Shown one piece after another: positions 1 through 11,400 of a stretch of DNA of 36,728 nucleotides. This stretch comes from Nemertoderma westbladi. Taxonomy: Eukaryota; Xenacoelomorpha; Nemertodermatida; Nemertodermatidae. The stretch covers positions 1-36,728 of the forward strand of contig JAUCBJ010004878.1 in NCBI GenBank assembly GCA_032718475.1, in the 5' to 3' direction. A program made the translations under genes and the position numbers. Below the pieces are notes generated by a model. That model saw only the letters and a list, made by a program, of their open reading frames with translations, ran no database searches and was not told where the DNA came from. Position 1 is the first letter of the stretch. Each line of letters opens with the position of its first letter.

Positions 1-815
1 AATCCTTGGTGAATGTCAGCTCAACGTACGGACAGACAAGCAATCGTTCTTCTAGAAGTAAAATTAAAAGGTAAAGTTTCATTAATAATATTTCGTTGAT
101 ACCAGTAGTAGTGACTAAAAGTGCTGAGGAATAATAAATTATAGAAATTGTTGAAAATTATTATAAAGCATAGTTTTGATGGTTACTACGGTAACCAGGT
201 AGTAAAATAATTTTATAAATTTGTTACAATTATACAAACCAATAATTTTTCATGAAGGTATGTCAGTACCAATAAGAATATTCCAATAAATACATATTTA
301 AAGTTGAATACCAGTTGCTATGGCAACCTTAAGTACAAAATATACCCCCCCCCCCCCCACCCGGCGGCGCGCAAGAAATGAAGAGATATTATTATCTTGA
401 TCAGCATTATTGAATTTCCTAAAAAGAAAAATTCTAACTTTTTATCTGAAATATAGGTGAAAAGTGTATATTTTAAATCGTCGCTGCTGGTAGCTATGGT
501 AACTAGGTGATGTTAAAACCTACACAGAATATAGGCAACTAACCAAATTATACCTGATTCAAGTTTTGACTTAATCGATATAAGTGTTCAGTTGTAAAAT
601 GCAAAATAAATGTATATATTGAAATTACATTACTGGTTGCTATGGTAATTGGCAGCAAAAAAAATTTCCTCAAAAGGTAGAAAATTTACTAATCTAGAAT
701 TAGTGAAATTTTTGTGACCAGCAGATAAAGTGGGAAAAAGTTATTAAAGTTGAAAGTTACCCCACTAAATTTTTACGCCTGCAGCAGCATTCCGGGTCGT
801 GTTATAGTAGGTCAT
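1..815. other. AT-rich DNA with four spaced X-box-like palindromes
   Basis: No gene seen. A run of 14 C lies at 345-358. Four near-palindromes of the type GGTTGCTATGGTAACC lie near 181-196, 312-328, 488-505 and 634-650, spaced about 130-180 bp apart. They may be relics of a divergent ~150-bp tandem repeat. If SSR4 extends beyond the left edge, this lies in its last intron. Confidence 0.5.
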
Positions 816-1585
816 GTGCAGCACCACATTTGACACCAAAAAAGACCATTAAACACCCATATTTTGCCATTTTCGGAATCAGCGCCGAAAATTAGCCTAT
901 AGGTATTAAAACCCCAAAAAAAGGTCATTTTTGAAAAATTTAAAAAAAAAATTCACTTTTGCTGCATATCTGTTTGGTCAGTTGTAATCAAATTTAAAAC
1001 TCGTTTTTCTCGGCTTCTCATATTTTTCCTACTAGTTCTGTAACTTTTAACATATTTTAATTCTGTTTGCGTTTTTTCGAAGCTCCTGGTGTCGCCAACA
1101 AACGATACTACAAGATTTATTATTTTTTTTAAATATATCAAAAGTTACAGCATTTCAAATATCAAAATATGCTAAAAATTCTAGTCTTTTCAAAATTCGG
1201 GTATTTTTAGCATAGTTTGATATTTTAAATGCTGTAACTTTTGATATAATTAAAAAAAATAAGTCTGGTAGTATCGTTTGTTGGCGACACCAGGAGCTTC
1301 GAAAAAACGCAAACAGAATTAAAATCTGTTAAAAATTACAGAACTAGTAGGGAATTATGTGAAAAAAATGATAAACCGAGAAAAACTTGTTTTGAATTTC
1401 CTCCTGATTACAACTGACCAAACATGCACTAAAAGTGAATTTTTTTTAAATTTTTCAAAAATGACCTTCTTTTGGGGTTTTGATACCTATAGGCTAATTT
1501 TCGGCGCCGATTCCGAAAATGGCAAAATATTTCGACATTTCTGGGTGTTTGGTGGTCTTTTTTGGTGTCAAATGTGGTGATGCAC
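816..1585. repeat. Large foldback (inverted repeat) element, ~770 bp
   Basis: The left arm 816-1179 is closely matched by the reverse complement of 1203-1585, with a spacer of about 23 nt. Shared blocks include the ends (ggtgtcaaatgtggtg), the block around cctataggctaatttt, and the centre (gctgtaacttttgata). The arms differ by scattered substitutions and small indels, so this is an old duplication rather than an assembly echo. Short ORFs inside are by-products. Confidence 0.85.
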
Positions 1586-2327
1586 CAAAATTAAGAATTT
1601 TCAAATTTTGGATGAAAATTACAAAAGTTGCCAAAACTCGAGAACAAAACAAGTTATCGAAAAACTGATTTCAGATTTGGAATCACCACAAAAATTTACA
1701 TCGTAAAACACTGAACACACAAAAAAATCTGATAAAAAAAGACAAGGGTAAACCCCCCTCCCCAATGGATTAAAAAATAGATTTTATTCTTAAATTAGTA
1801 CTTTTTCACTTGAATTTAGACCAAAACAGGGAGAAAAAGTATCACTTTTTTCCCCTATGGGAAAAAAGTAACCCATAGGATTGCATTGATTTTACTTTTT
1901 TTCCCGGCGAAAAAAGTAAAATAAAATATTTTTGGTGGAATTTCTTAAATTATTAAGTTATTATTATGTATGTTCAAAGAGCATTGACGTAGAAAAGGTT
2001 TGCACGTAATTTGAGCAAAATCCATTCACACACTCAAAAGTTATTGCAACTTTAGTGTCTGCAAGGCGTACTCCAAAACGGAACTCAATATCCAATATTG
2101 GTTTATGTTGTTAAGCGGCTCTCTAGTTACGTAATAAATATTCGAGAACACTAAATTATTTAACATTGAGTAAGGCAGCATCAGGAGTTGAAGAGTACAG
2201 TAATTTGAATTGCAGTAACTATGGAAGCAATATAGTAAAATACTCATAGTTCAATTTATTTTGTACCACTATATCGCTGTACGTTTTATTAAAGAATTAA
2301 GCAACAAAAAAGTACCAATTTAAGAAT
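1586..2327. other. AT-rich intron DNA with small GGGAAAAAA palindromes
   Basis: No gene seen. At 1838-1925 there are short palindromes around cttttttcccctatgggaaa and ttttacttttttt-cccggcg-aaaaaagtaaaa. They are followed by ggaatttcttaaatt, which also occurs beside the related element at 23391-23410. This suggests one dispersed family. Confidence 0.4.
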
Positions 2328-2480
2328 AAAATTACGTATTACATGGGAAAAAAACGTAGAACATTTTTTTTCAATATTCTCTCGACCCTTTATTGACCTT
2401 CCTGACGCTCGGTAAATAAAATACCTCGAGAATAATGAAAAAAAGTTCTACATTTTTTCCCATGTAATAAATAATTATTT
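2328..2480. repeat. Foldback element, copy of a dispersed family
   Basis: The left arm (tacatgggaaaaaaacgtag, then aacatttttttt and attctctcga) is the reverse complement of the right arm (ctcgagaataat, then gttctacattttttcccatg). A related right half occurs near 23325-23410, including cctcgagaa and cccatgtaataaataat. Confidence 0.75.
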
Positions 2481-2739
2481 TTTACTTCTTCTAGAACGGA
2501 ATTTTTTGGTAATTCTGATTTCTGAAACTGTAAACGAAAGTTTCATATCTATTTTACTTTTGGAGTTATTTGAATTTTTGTAGACCTCAACAATTTTGAA
2601 ATGATTATATTTTTAAGTGGCCAATTTTTTGTAAGATAGGCATTACATTTTCAAAATACTGTAATGAATTTGTTTGGTCTACATGATAATTTTCGCCATA
2701 TGAGTTTTCCTGTTCAGTGATTTCATTTGTAATGTTACT

Positions 2740-3320
2740 TTCCACGGCTGACGGATGCTAGACTGTGAATCAGTCTGTCTGTTTGTCTGTCAAAAATTAT
2801 GGAAACCTGACAGCTCACAAAATGTTTTGCTTTGGGTGTATTTTTGGAAGGCGATTCCATTATCCATATCGATTACCGATTTGACAGGATCCAGGTTGTC
2901 TGATTGTCGGTTAGTCTGTCTGTTGGTCGGTGAAAAATTAAGCTAATAAAATGTTTCACTTTAGGGTTAGGGTTAGGGCTTTTCGAGGACGGTGATTTCA
3001 TTTCCGAAGTCACATTTCATGTTTGATAGACCGTCTGTCGGCCTGTTTGTCTGTCAAAAAACGTAGAGACCTTAAATAATCAGTCAAACGTGAAAATAGA
3101 CATCGGAAATGAAATCACAATCCAAGAAAACTCATATATATTTTTTTTTTTATCAATTTGAATGATTTCTCTCTTTTTGACAGACAAACAGACAGACAGA
3201 GACAGACAACAGACAGACAGTTTAGATTTCGTCAAACCAGAAAATGGACATTTTAAATAAACAGACAGTCAGACAGACTTACCAATAACAGGCAGACAAT
3301 AGTTCACGCGCAATCGTTTC
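2740..3320. repeat. Degenerate tandem repeats rich in CTGT / GACA
   Basis: Units of roughly 150 bp beginning with gtctgtctgtttgtctgtc occur near 2772, 2920 and 3030. The inverted form gacagacaaacagacagac follows at 3180-3300, so the block has partial foldback symmetry. Three perfect TTAGGG units (2961-2978) lie inside. No coding content. Confidence 0.6.
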
Positions 3321-3399
3321 GGTTAAGGTTTAGTTTTTATCAATCTAAGAGATTTTTGTTTAGTTTCGTTTTTTTCAAAAATCTTTGATTACGGGTATA

Positions 3400-3620
3400 T
3401 CAAATAAAAGTTTTAAATAAAGTGATTAATTACTTTGTAATTTAACGAAACGAAACTTTAACGAAACGTAACACCATTATTTCGTTTTTCGTTTCGTTTC
3501 GTTATTTGCACATATTTCTATTTCGTTTTTTCGGTTCGTTTATCATTTTTTCGTTACTTTATTTTTTCGTTTCGTTATTGCCAAAAATACTTTGTTTCGT
3601 TCGTTTTGTTATGCCATCCC
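3400..3620. repeat. TTTCGT-rich low-complexity block
   Basis: More than ten copies of TTTCGT or TTTCGTT on the plus strand (3480-3600) are preceded by two inverted copies (aacgaaacgaaac, 3444-3470). The block can fold on itself. A ~29-bp direct duplication around aattattccttatattta follows at 3697-3755. No gene seen in 3321-3931. Confidence 0.5.
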
Positions 3621-3931
3621 TGGTGAAAACCGACATCGTAATTGAGATTATCGGCAAGCAAAAACCCCCAATGCAAAAAAGTGGGTGGTGTGCTTTACTT
3701 AATTATTCCTTATATTTATTGACATTTAATTATTCCTTATATTTATTTATTTATTGACCGATATTATGAATTAATTAAATCATTCATGACTGTTGTTAAG
3801 GAAACAGACAGCTGGAATTGAGTTTTCAAGTGTGGCAAAATGTTGTCTGTCTGTGGAAGCAGTCTCTGTTCCAGTAAAGTGTTCAAAAGTAAATAAATAA
3901 ATCAATCGATAGATCCTTGTGTACTACTAAC

Positions 3932-4057
3932 CTTGTGGTTGAACTCGAGCTGAAAGTTCGCCTCGTACTCACTGGTTTCCCCAGATCTCACGGCCTGCTT
4001 CACTTTTCCGTAGGTTTCACCATCATAAACGTCGACTGTGATCAATCCAACCGGCGC
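3932..4057 (-). CDS. SSR4: SSR4 exon 4: C-terminal lumenal domain
   Basis: Acceptor gttgtccag|GCGCCGG (exon starts 4057) and donor CACAAG|gttagtag (exon ends 3932). The 42 codons are in phase 0 at both ends. They start APVGLITVDVYDGETYGK and end ANFQLEFNHK. This corresponds to the AGTYEVRFFDEESYS...LFTVSVDHR part of vertebrate SSR4, the last lumenal segment before the membrane anchor. No stop codon falls in the exon, so at least one further exon is expected to the left. Confidence 0.93.
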
Positions 4058-4488
4058 CTGGACAACAAACATAACAGAAAAGTAATATTTAAATCTCCCC
4101 GAAGATTGGCCAATTTAAAAAAAAAAATTTCGGCCGTTAATTCAATTACTATTCGTGGAATAATGTTTGTTAAGTGTATGGAAAAAGCTTCAGTTAAAAA
4201 ACATTCGATACTACCAAAATAGGAAACGTTAGTGGCCGGGTCCAAACTGGTCAGTGGTAAGCCAAAATAATATAACAAGGTCAATCTATGTGCTCGTTCA
4301 ACAATTAATCAGCAGTAAATCTTACATTTCGCAATAATATTAGCTATTAGGTACAACGCGTAATAACACATGGCCTGAGTAACACCGTAATAAAGTGCGT
4401 GCGAAATTACACCTAACACCTTGTCGTCTGAGTCTGGCAAGGTGTTAATTGAATAAAACCAATACTTAATGACACAATGTGGTGCTAC

Positions 4489-4590
4489 CTGTGAGTGAGA
4501 TGAGGTCCATGATAGCTGGTATCGCTTGTTGTCCAGAGATTTGGTGACTTGAATAAAAGAATCGTCAACTTTAGCGTAGAGATTCAATTC
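4489..4590 (-). CDS. SSR4: SSR4 exon 3: central lumenal domain
   Basis: Acceptor gtcttacag|GAATTG (exon starts 4590) and donor CACTCACAG|gtagca (exon ends 4489). The 34 codons begin ELNLYAKVDDSF and continue with KRYQLSWTSSHSQ. This aligns with the NMALYADVGG...GRYQVSW block of vertebrate TRAP-delta. The preceding intron is about 15.5 kb and, in the gene's own orientation, ends with a small hairpin (4622-4680) and a run of 28 G (C on the plus strand, 4697-4724) close to this acceptor. Confidence 0.94.
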
Positions 4591-4621
4591 CTGTAAGACA
4601 ATAATGTTTACATGGTAGCGA

Positions 4622-4680
4622 TGCCGCTAAAAAATAATAGCAGTGCAGCTGAGGTGCACCTAATAATTATTTTAGCGGAC
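4622..4680. repeat. Small hairpin in SSR4 intron 2
   Basis: ccgctaaaaaataat at the left end pairs with ataattattttagcgg at the right end, with ggtgcacc-like sequence in the middle. Together with the 28-C run at 4697-4724 it sits just inside the 3' end of the long SSR4 intron. Confidence 0.55.
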
Positions 4681-4693
4681 GAACGATAACATC

Positions 4694-4724
<31 letters not shown>

Positions 4725-5354
4725 TAGTTTACGCAACAAGTCAACTATTCTGGTAGACTACAATAATCCATCAAAGCAATCAATCTCAATTATTGCAAAA
4801 TATGATAAGTGATATTATATTAGCAGAAGGACTATTTACACAGACCTGTTGCAACTGTCACAGAACACATATAATTACTAGAATATAACTGTTGCTATGT
4901 TTGCCAAACAAATAAGTACAAAGGACATTGAGGTCAAATTAACATACATACATAGATACGATAGAAATTATTAATGAACTTCATTCATTTACGAATTTAC
5001 ACGTAACTTGGTAACAAAATCATTGACTAACACGAGTTAATTAATGTTAATAAATTAATCTATGCGCCCATTACCTGGGACACCATTAACACCGGAATTG
5101 ATCCAGTTGCACCGCAATATTCGCCTCGCAACGTATGATGTACCTTAGTTCAAAAAATGTAATTTTCTCATAGGTTTTCACAAATTCGCAATTTTTTAAA
5201 AGTTAAGGACAAAAGATTTTATTTTAATTATCATTCGTTCTCATATAAAGTTGTAATTTTGCAATGAAAAATGACAAAAATGTTTCAAGATATTGTGCTA
5301 AAAAATACGTTAAAATTTAATAAGCAATGTTTTAAGATACATATTTTTATACAT
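4725..5354. other. AT-rich intron DNA, no gene
   Basis: Nothing convincing. A 28-codon ORF at 5061-5147 (plus) has somewhat higher GC than its surroundings, but no flanking splice logic or recognised family supports it. Confidence 0.4.
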
Positions 5355-5522
5355 AAATTTGTTCCTTTTCGGAAAATTGTCATTTTATTTGTATTATTAT
5401 TGTTGGTATTGTTTATTATTTGTATCATCATATTGTTGTTACAATATGATGATACAAATAATAAACAATACCAACAATAATAATACAAATAAAATGACAA
5501 TTTTCCGAAAAGGAACAAATTT
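5355..5522. repeat. Perfect 82-bp-arm hairpin upstream of IMPDH
   Basis: 5355-5436 is exactly the reverse complement of 5441-5522, with a 4-nt loop (TGTT). I checked the arms base by base and found no mismatch over 82 bp. It lies about 435 bp upstream of the IMPDH start codon. Perfect arms imply a very recent origin, active homogenisation, or an assembly/library artefact. The two ORFs read through it on either strand are not genes. Confidence 0.95.
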
Positions 5523-5957
5523 TATATTTTAAACTGGTAAGAAAAAGTGAGAACTTTGGGCTAAGTTTTACACCTATGTGATGAATACCTGGTTTTCATT
5601 TTTCAGTTAAAATTTTATTGAAATTTGAAGTTTTTCAGTTAAAATCATAAAATTGGAATTTTAAATATGAAGAATTTGTATTTCTTTAAATGTCTCCTTA
5701 TTAAGTGTAAGTGTTTTATATGGGATATTAATGTATTATAACCGATTACCCCTAGGTACTAATTCGTGTATTCACTCCTTCTGTAACCTTGGTTTCAACA
5801 ATCAGCCAATCACAATTAAATTTGCCTATGTCAGTACCGTATCATGTATTCCAGTTAAAGTTTAGCCTAGATAAATAATTCAAAATAGTTCATCAGACTG
5901 TCAGTTTAATTACTTTTTATAAAATTACTTTTTCACTAATCGCTCTACAACTAATCG

Positions 5958-7499
5958 ATGGCGGATTACCACATCTCGGGATACACACCGGACGACGGTA
6001 CAACAGCGGCGCAGCTTCTCAGCGGCGATGGACTCACCTACAACGACTTCGTTATCCTTCCCGGCTACATCGACTTCACTTCCGACGAGGTCGATCTGAG
6101 TTCCGCGTTAACCAAAAAAGTAACCTTAAAAACGCCGATCGCATCTACCCCAATGGACACGGTGACCGAAGCAAACATGGCCATCGCGATGGCACTGCAA
6201 GGGGGAATAGGGATAATCCATCACAACTGTACGGCGGAGTTCCAAGCCAGCGAAGTTCGGAAAGTGAAGAAGTTCGAGCAAGGATTCATAGTGGACCCCT
6301 TGGTTCTCTCACCACGAAACACTGTAGTTGACGTGATAGCGGCAAAAGCGAAACACGGCTTCTCAGGCATTCCAATAACCGATACAGGGAATATAGGCGG
6401 TCGTTTAGTGGGGATTGTAACGAGCAGAGACGTGGATTTCCTAACGAGCGAAGAACAGAAAACGACGCCACTCACAGATGTGATGACGCCTAGGGACCAG
6501 CTGGTCGTCGCTCAGGCCAACGTCACGCTCAAAGAGGCAAATTTAATCCTTCAACGGAGTAAAAAGGGTAAACTTCCGATAGTAAACGAGAACGACGAAC
6601 TTATTTCCATTATCTCTCGGACTGATTTGAAGAAGAACCGAGAGTTCCCGCTCGCCTCCAAGGATTCCAAGAAACAGCTGCTATGCGGAGCGGCAGTGGG
6701 AACGCGATTCGAAGACCGAGAAAGAGTCCAACTACTGGCCAAGGCCGGGATCGACGTGGTTGTCCTCGACTCGTCGCAGGGGAACTCGAGTTACCAGGTC
6801 GATATGATCAAATACATCCGTAGCTGCGACGAACTCCGCGGTGTCGAGATCGTAGCGGGTAACGTGGTAACGTCGGCGCAAGCCAAGAATCTAATAGACG
6901 TCGGGGCGGACGCGTTACGGGTGGGGATGGGCTGCGGGAGTATCTGCACGACGCAGGAGGTGCTGGCGGTGGGCCGGCCCCAGGCCACCGCCGTGTACCG
7001 GGTCGCCGAGTACGCGAGACGTTTCGGGGTCCCCGTCATCGCGGACGGCGGTATCAGCAGCGTCGGCGGCATCATTAAAGCCCTCGCGCTGGGCGCCTCT
7101 ACCGTAATGATGGGCAGCATGTTGGCGGGAACCACAGAGGCACCCGGACAATACTTTTTCCAGGATGGAATTCGGTTGAAAAAGTACCGCGGTATGGGAT
7201 CCCTAGACGCGATGGAGGCGAATAAAGGTAGTCAGCAGCGGTACTTCAGCGAGACGGATAAGGTTAAAGTCGCGCAAGGAGTCAGTGGAAGCATCGTGGA
7301 TAAGGGTTCCATTCACAAGTTTGTCCCTTATCTCATATCGGGGATACAACACGGGTGTCAGGACTGCGGGGCCAAATCGTTGCGCTCGCTACGCTCGGGA
7401 ATGTATGCCGGCGAGCTGAAGTTCGAAAAAAGAAGTCCATCAGCCCAGGTTGAAGGGGGCGTCCATGGTCTGTATAACTACGAGAAGAAACTCTATTAA
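5958..7499 (+). CDS. IMPDH: IMP dehydrogenase (IMPDH), intact and intronless
   Basis: Catalyses the NAD-dependent oxidation of IMP to XMP, the rate-limiting step of guanine nucleotide synthesis in the cytosol. The 513 residues match animal IMPDH1/2 length (~514). Visible landmarks: N-terminal barrel start ([12 protein letters not shown], 26-37); two CBS domains (about 112-170 and 178-230) that bind regulatory purine nucleotides; catalytic loop GMGCGSIC with Cys330; IMP-phosphate site IADGGI (361-366) and [16 protein letters not shown] (409-419); mobile flap with RYF (Arg428) and QGVSG; C-terminal tail ending YEKKLY. GMGCGS rather than GMGSGS resembles human IMPDH1. No introns interrupt it, whereas many animal IMPDH genes are split. 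The CDS is much more GC-rich than its flanks. The start is the first ATG in good context (ATCGATGG). TAA occupies 7500-7502. A weak TATA-like AGATAAATA lies about 85 bp upstream. It is nested antisense in SSR4 intron 2. Confidence 0.98.
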   Translation: MADYHISGYTPDDGTTAAQLLSGDGLTYNDFVILPGYIDFTSDEVDLSSALTKKVTLKTPIASTPMDTVTEANMAIAMALQGGIGIIHHNCTAEFQASEVRKVKKFEQGFIVDPLVLSPRNTVVDVIAAKAKHGFSGIPITDTGNIGGRLVGIVTSRDVDFLTSEEQKTTPLTDVMTPRDQLVVAQANVTLKEANLILQRSKKGKLPIVNENDELISIISRTDLKKNREFPLASKDSKKQLLCGAAVGTRFEDRERVQLLAKAGIDVVVLDSSQGNSSYQVDMIKYIRSCDELRGVEIVAGNVVTSAQAKNLIDVGADALRVGMGCGSICTTQEVLAVGRPQATAVYRVAEYARRFGVPVIADGGISSVGGIIKALALGASTVMMGSMLAGTTEAPGQYFFQDGIRLKKYRGMGSLDAMEANKGSQQRYFSETDKVKVAQGVSGSIVDKGSIHKFVPYLISGIQHGCQDCGAKSLRSLRSGMYAGELKFEKRSPSAQVEGGVHGLYNYEKKLY

Positions 7500-7889
7500 C
7501 TTAGGGGATCAGTAATAATAGGGGGAGATCTTTAGTAATTAATAATAAGAGCAATTCGTAGACATGGTTTAATAGTACAGCAGTAGCACTTCTATATAAT
7601 TGTAAAAAGGTGGTCCTTTACAATAATAATTATCGATAATATTCAATTTAATTTATTTATTTATATACTAAATTTGTTTATCACAGTATTGATTACTTAT
7701 ATCGAAATAATTCGTTGTAGGGTATAAAGTATTTCTTCATACACAATTCGGCTGATTGTATTTACCTGTATGTTAATAACCATTTCCATTAGCAGCAATA
7801 TCGTTTAATAAATAGCAAATATCGTTTATATTTAGACAACACAAATTATTTATTTACCACCGATTCAGAAGTACGTCCGAATTATGTAA
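7500..7889 (+). other. IMPDH 3' flank with a candidate poly(A) signal
   Basis: AT-rich DNA between the IMPDH stop and the minisatellite. AATAAA at about 7807-7812 is the best polyadenylation hexamer, so the transcript would end some 60-70 bp before the array. No other gene. Confidence 0.4.
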
Positions 7890-8430
7890 TATGAATGGAG
7901 TACGACTGGAGTATGTATGGAGTACCGACTAGAGTATGTATGGAGTACGACTGGAGTATGTATGGAGTACGACTGGAGTATGTATGGAGTACGAATGGAG
8001 TATATATAGAGTACGACTGGAGTATGGTATGTATGGAGTACGACTGGAGTATGTATGGAGTACGACTGGAGTATGTATGGAGTACGACTGGAGTATGGTA
8101 TGTATGGAGTACGACTGGAGTATATATGGAGTACGACTGGAGTATGTATGGAGTACGACTGGAGTATGTATGGAGTACGAATGGAGTATATATGGAGTAC
8201 GACTGGAGTATGGTATGTATGGAGTACGACTGGAGTATGTATGGAGTACGACTGGAGTATGTATGGAGTACGACTGGAGTATGGTATGTATGGAGTACGA
8301 CTGGAGTATGTATGGAGTACGACTGGAGTATGTATGGAGTACGAATGGAGTATATATGGAGTACGACTGGAGTATGGTATGTATGGAGTACGACTGGAGT
8401 ATGTATGGAGTACGACTGGAGTATGTATGG

Positions 8431-11400
8431 AGTACTACTTGAGTATGTATTGAGTACGACTGGAGTATGTATGGAGTACGACTGGAGTATGTATGGAGTA
8501 CGACTGGAGTATGTATGGAGTACGACTGGAGTATGTATGGAGTACCGACTAGAGTATGTATGGAGTACGACTGGAGTATGTATGGAGTACGACTGGAGTA
8601 TGTATGGAGTACGAATGGAGTATATATGGAGTACGACTGGAGTATGGTATGTATGGAGTACGACTGGAGTATGTATGGAGTACGACTGGAGTATGTATGG
8701 AGTACGACTGGAGTATGGTATGTATGGAGTACGACTGGAGTATGTATGGAGTACGACTGGAGTATGTATGGAGTACGACTGGAGTATGTATGGAGTACCG
8801 ACTATAGTATGTATGGAGTACGACTGGAGTATGTATGGAGTACGACTGGAGTATGTATGGAGTACGACTGGAGTATGTATGGAGTACGACTGGAGTATGT
8901 ATGGAGTACGACTGGAGTATGTATGGAGTACGACTGCAGTATGTATGGAGTACGACTGGAGTATGTATGGAGTACGACTGGAGTATGTATGGAGTACGAC
9001 TGGAGTATGTATGGAGTACGACTGGAGTATGTATGGAGTACGACTGGAGTATGTATGGAGTACGAATGGAGTATGTATGGAGTACGAATGGAGTATGTAT
9101 GGAGTACGAATGGAGTATATATGGAGTACGAATGGAGTATATATGGAGTACGACTGGAGTATGGTATGTATGGAGTACGACTGGAGTACGACTGGAGTAT
9201 GTATGGAGTACGACTGGAGTATGGTATGTATGGAGTACGACTGGAGTATGTATGGAGTACGACTGGAGTATGTATGGAGTACGACTGGAGTATGTATGGA
9301 GTACCGACTATAGTATGTATGGAGTACGACTGGAGTATGTATGGAGTACGACTGGAGTATGTATGGAGTACGACTGGAGTATGTATGGAGTACGACTGGA
9401 GTATGTATGGAGTACGACTGCAGTATGTATGGAGTACGACTGGAGTATGTATGGAGTACGACTGGAGTATGTATGGAGTACGACTGCAGTATGTATGGAG
9501 TACGACTGGAGTATGTATGGAGTACGACTGGAGTATGTATGAAGTACGACTGGAGTATGTATGGAGTACGACTGGAGTATGTATGGAGTACGAATGGAGT
9601 ATGTATGGAGTACGACTGGAGTATGTATGGAGTACTACTTGAGTATGTATGGAGTACGACTGGAGTATGTATGGAGTACGACTGGAGTATGTATGGAGTA
9701 CGAATGGAGTATATATGGAGTACGATTGGAGTATATGTATGGAATACGACTGGAGTATGTATTGAATGCGACTGGAGTATGTATGGAGTACTACTTGAGT
9801 ATGTATTGAGTACGACTGGAGTATGTATGGAGTACGACTGGAGTATGTATGGAGTACGACTGGAGTATGTATGGAGTACGAATGGAGTATATATGGAGTA
9901 CGATTGGAGTATGGTATGTATGGAGTACGACTGGAGTATGTATGGAGTACGTCTGGAGTATGTATGGAGTACGACTGGAGTATGGTATGTATGGAGTACG
10001 ACTGGAGTACGTATGGAGTACGAATGGAGTATGTATGGAGTATTTATGGACTACGATTGGAGTATGGTATGTATGGAGTACGACTGGAGTATGTATGGAG
10101 TACGTCTGGAGTATGTATGGAGTACGACTGGAGTATGTATGGAGTACGACTGGAGTATGTATCAGGTACGGCTGGAGTATGTATGGAGTGGAGTATGTAT
10201 GGAGTACGACTGGAGTATGTATGGAGTACGACTGAGTATGTATGGAGTACGACTGGAGTACGTATGGAGTACGACTGAGTATGTATGGAGTACGACTGGA
10301 GTATGTATGGAGTACTACTTGAGTATGTATGGAGTACTACTTGAGTATGTATGGAGTACGACTGGAGTATGTATGGAGTACGACTGGAGTATGTATGGAG
10401 TACGACTGGAGTATGGTTTGTATGGAATACGACTGGAGTATGTATGGAGTACGACTGGAGTATGTATGGAGTACGACTGGAGTACGTATGGAGTACGACT
10501 GGAGTATGTATGGAGTACGACTGGAGTATGGTATGTATGGAGTACGACTGGAGTATGGTATGTATGGAGTACAACTGGAGCATGTATGGAGTACGACTGG
10601 AGTATGTATGGAGTACGACTGGAGTATGTATGGAGTACGACTGGAGTATGGTATGTATGGAGTACGACTGGAGTATGGTATGTATGGAGTACGACTGGAG
10701 TATGTATGGAGTACGTCTGGAGTATGTATGGAGTACGACTGGAGTATGGTATGTATGGAGTACGACTGGAGTAAGTATGGAGTACGTCTGGAGTATGTAT
10801 GGAGTACGACTGGAGTATGTATGGAGTACGAATGGAGTATATATGGAGTACGATTGGAGTATGGTATGTATGGAGTACGACTGGAGTATGTATGGAGTAC
10901 GTCTGGAGTATGTATGGAGTACGACTGGAGTATGGTATGTATGGAGTACGACTGGAGTACGTATGGAGTACGAATGGAGTATGTATGGAGTATTTATGGA
11001 CTACGATTGGAGTATGGTATGTATGGAGTACGACTGGAGTATGTATGGAGTACGTCTGGAGTATGTATGGAGTACGACTGGAGTATGTATGGAGTACGAC
11101 TGGAGTATGTATCAGGTACGGCTGGAGTATGTATGGAGTGGAGTATGTATGGAGTACGACTGGAGTATGTATGGAGTACGACTGAGTATGTATGGAGTAC
11201 GACTGGAGTACGTATGGAGTACGACTGAGTATGTATGGAGTACGACTGGAGTATGTATGGAGTACTACTTGAGTATGTATGGAGTACTACTTGAGTATGT
11301 ATGGAGTACGACTGGAGTATGTATGGAGTACGACTGGAGTATGTATGGAGTACGACTGGAGTATGTATGGAGTACGACTGGAGTATGGTTTGTATGGAAT

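Noticed and set aside
2961-2978. True telomere or chromosome end
   Set aside because: Only three units, with genes and intronic DNA on both sides.
1-3931. SSR4 last exon (membrane anchor) within the window
   Set aside because: Searched the minus strand for the expected Gly/Pro-Trp start and hydrophobic anchor. No CCANGG-type match for Pro-Trp was found, so it is assumed to lie off the edge.
3917-4284. Plus-strand ORF at 3917-4222 and minus-strand ORF at 4042-4284
   Set aside because: They are shadows of SSR4 exon 4 and its intron. The real exon is the 126-nt minus-strand segment at 3932-4057.
5271-5518. Two short ORFs on opposite strands
   Set aside because: They are the two strands of the perfect hairpin.
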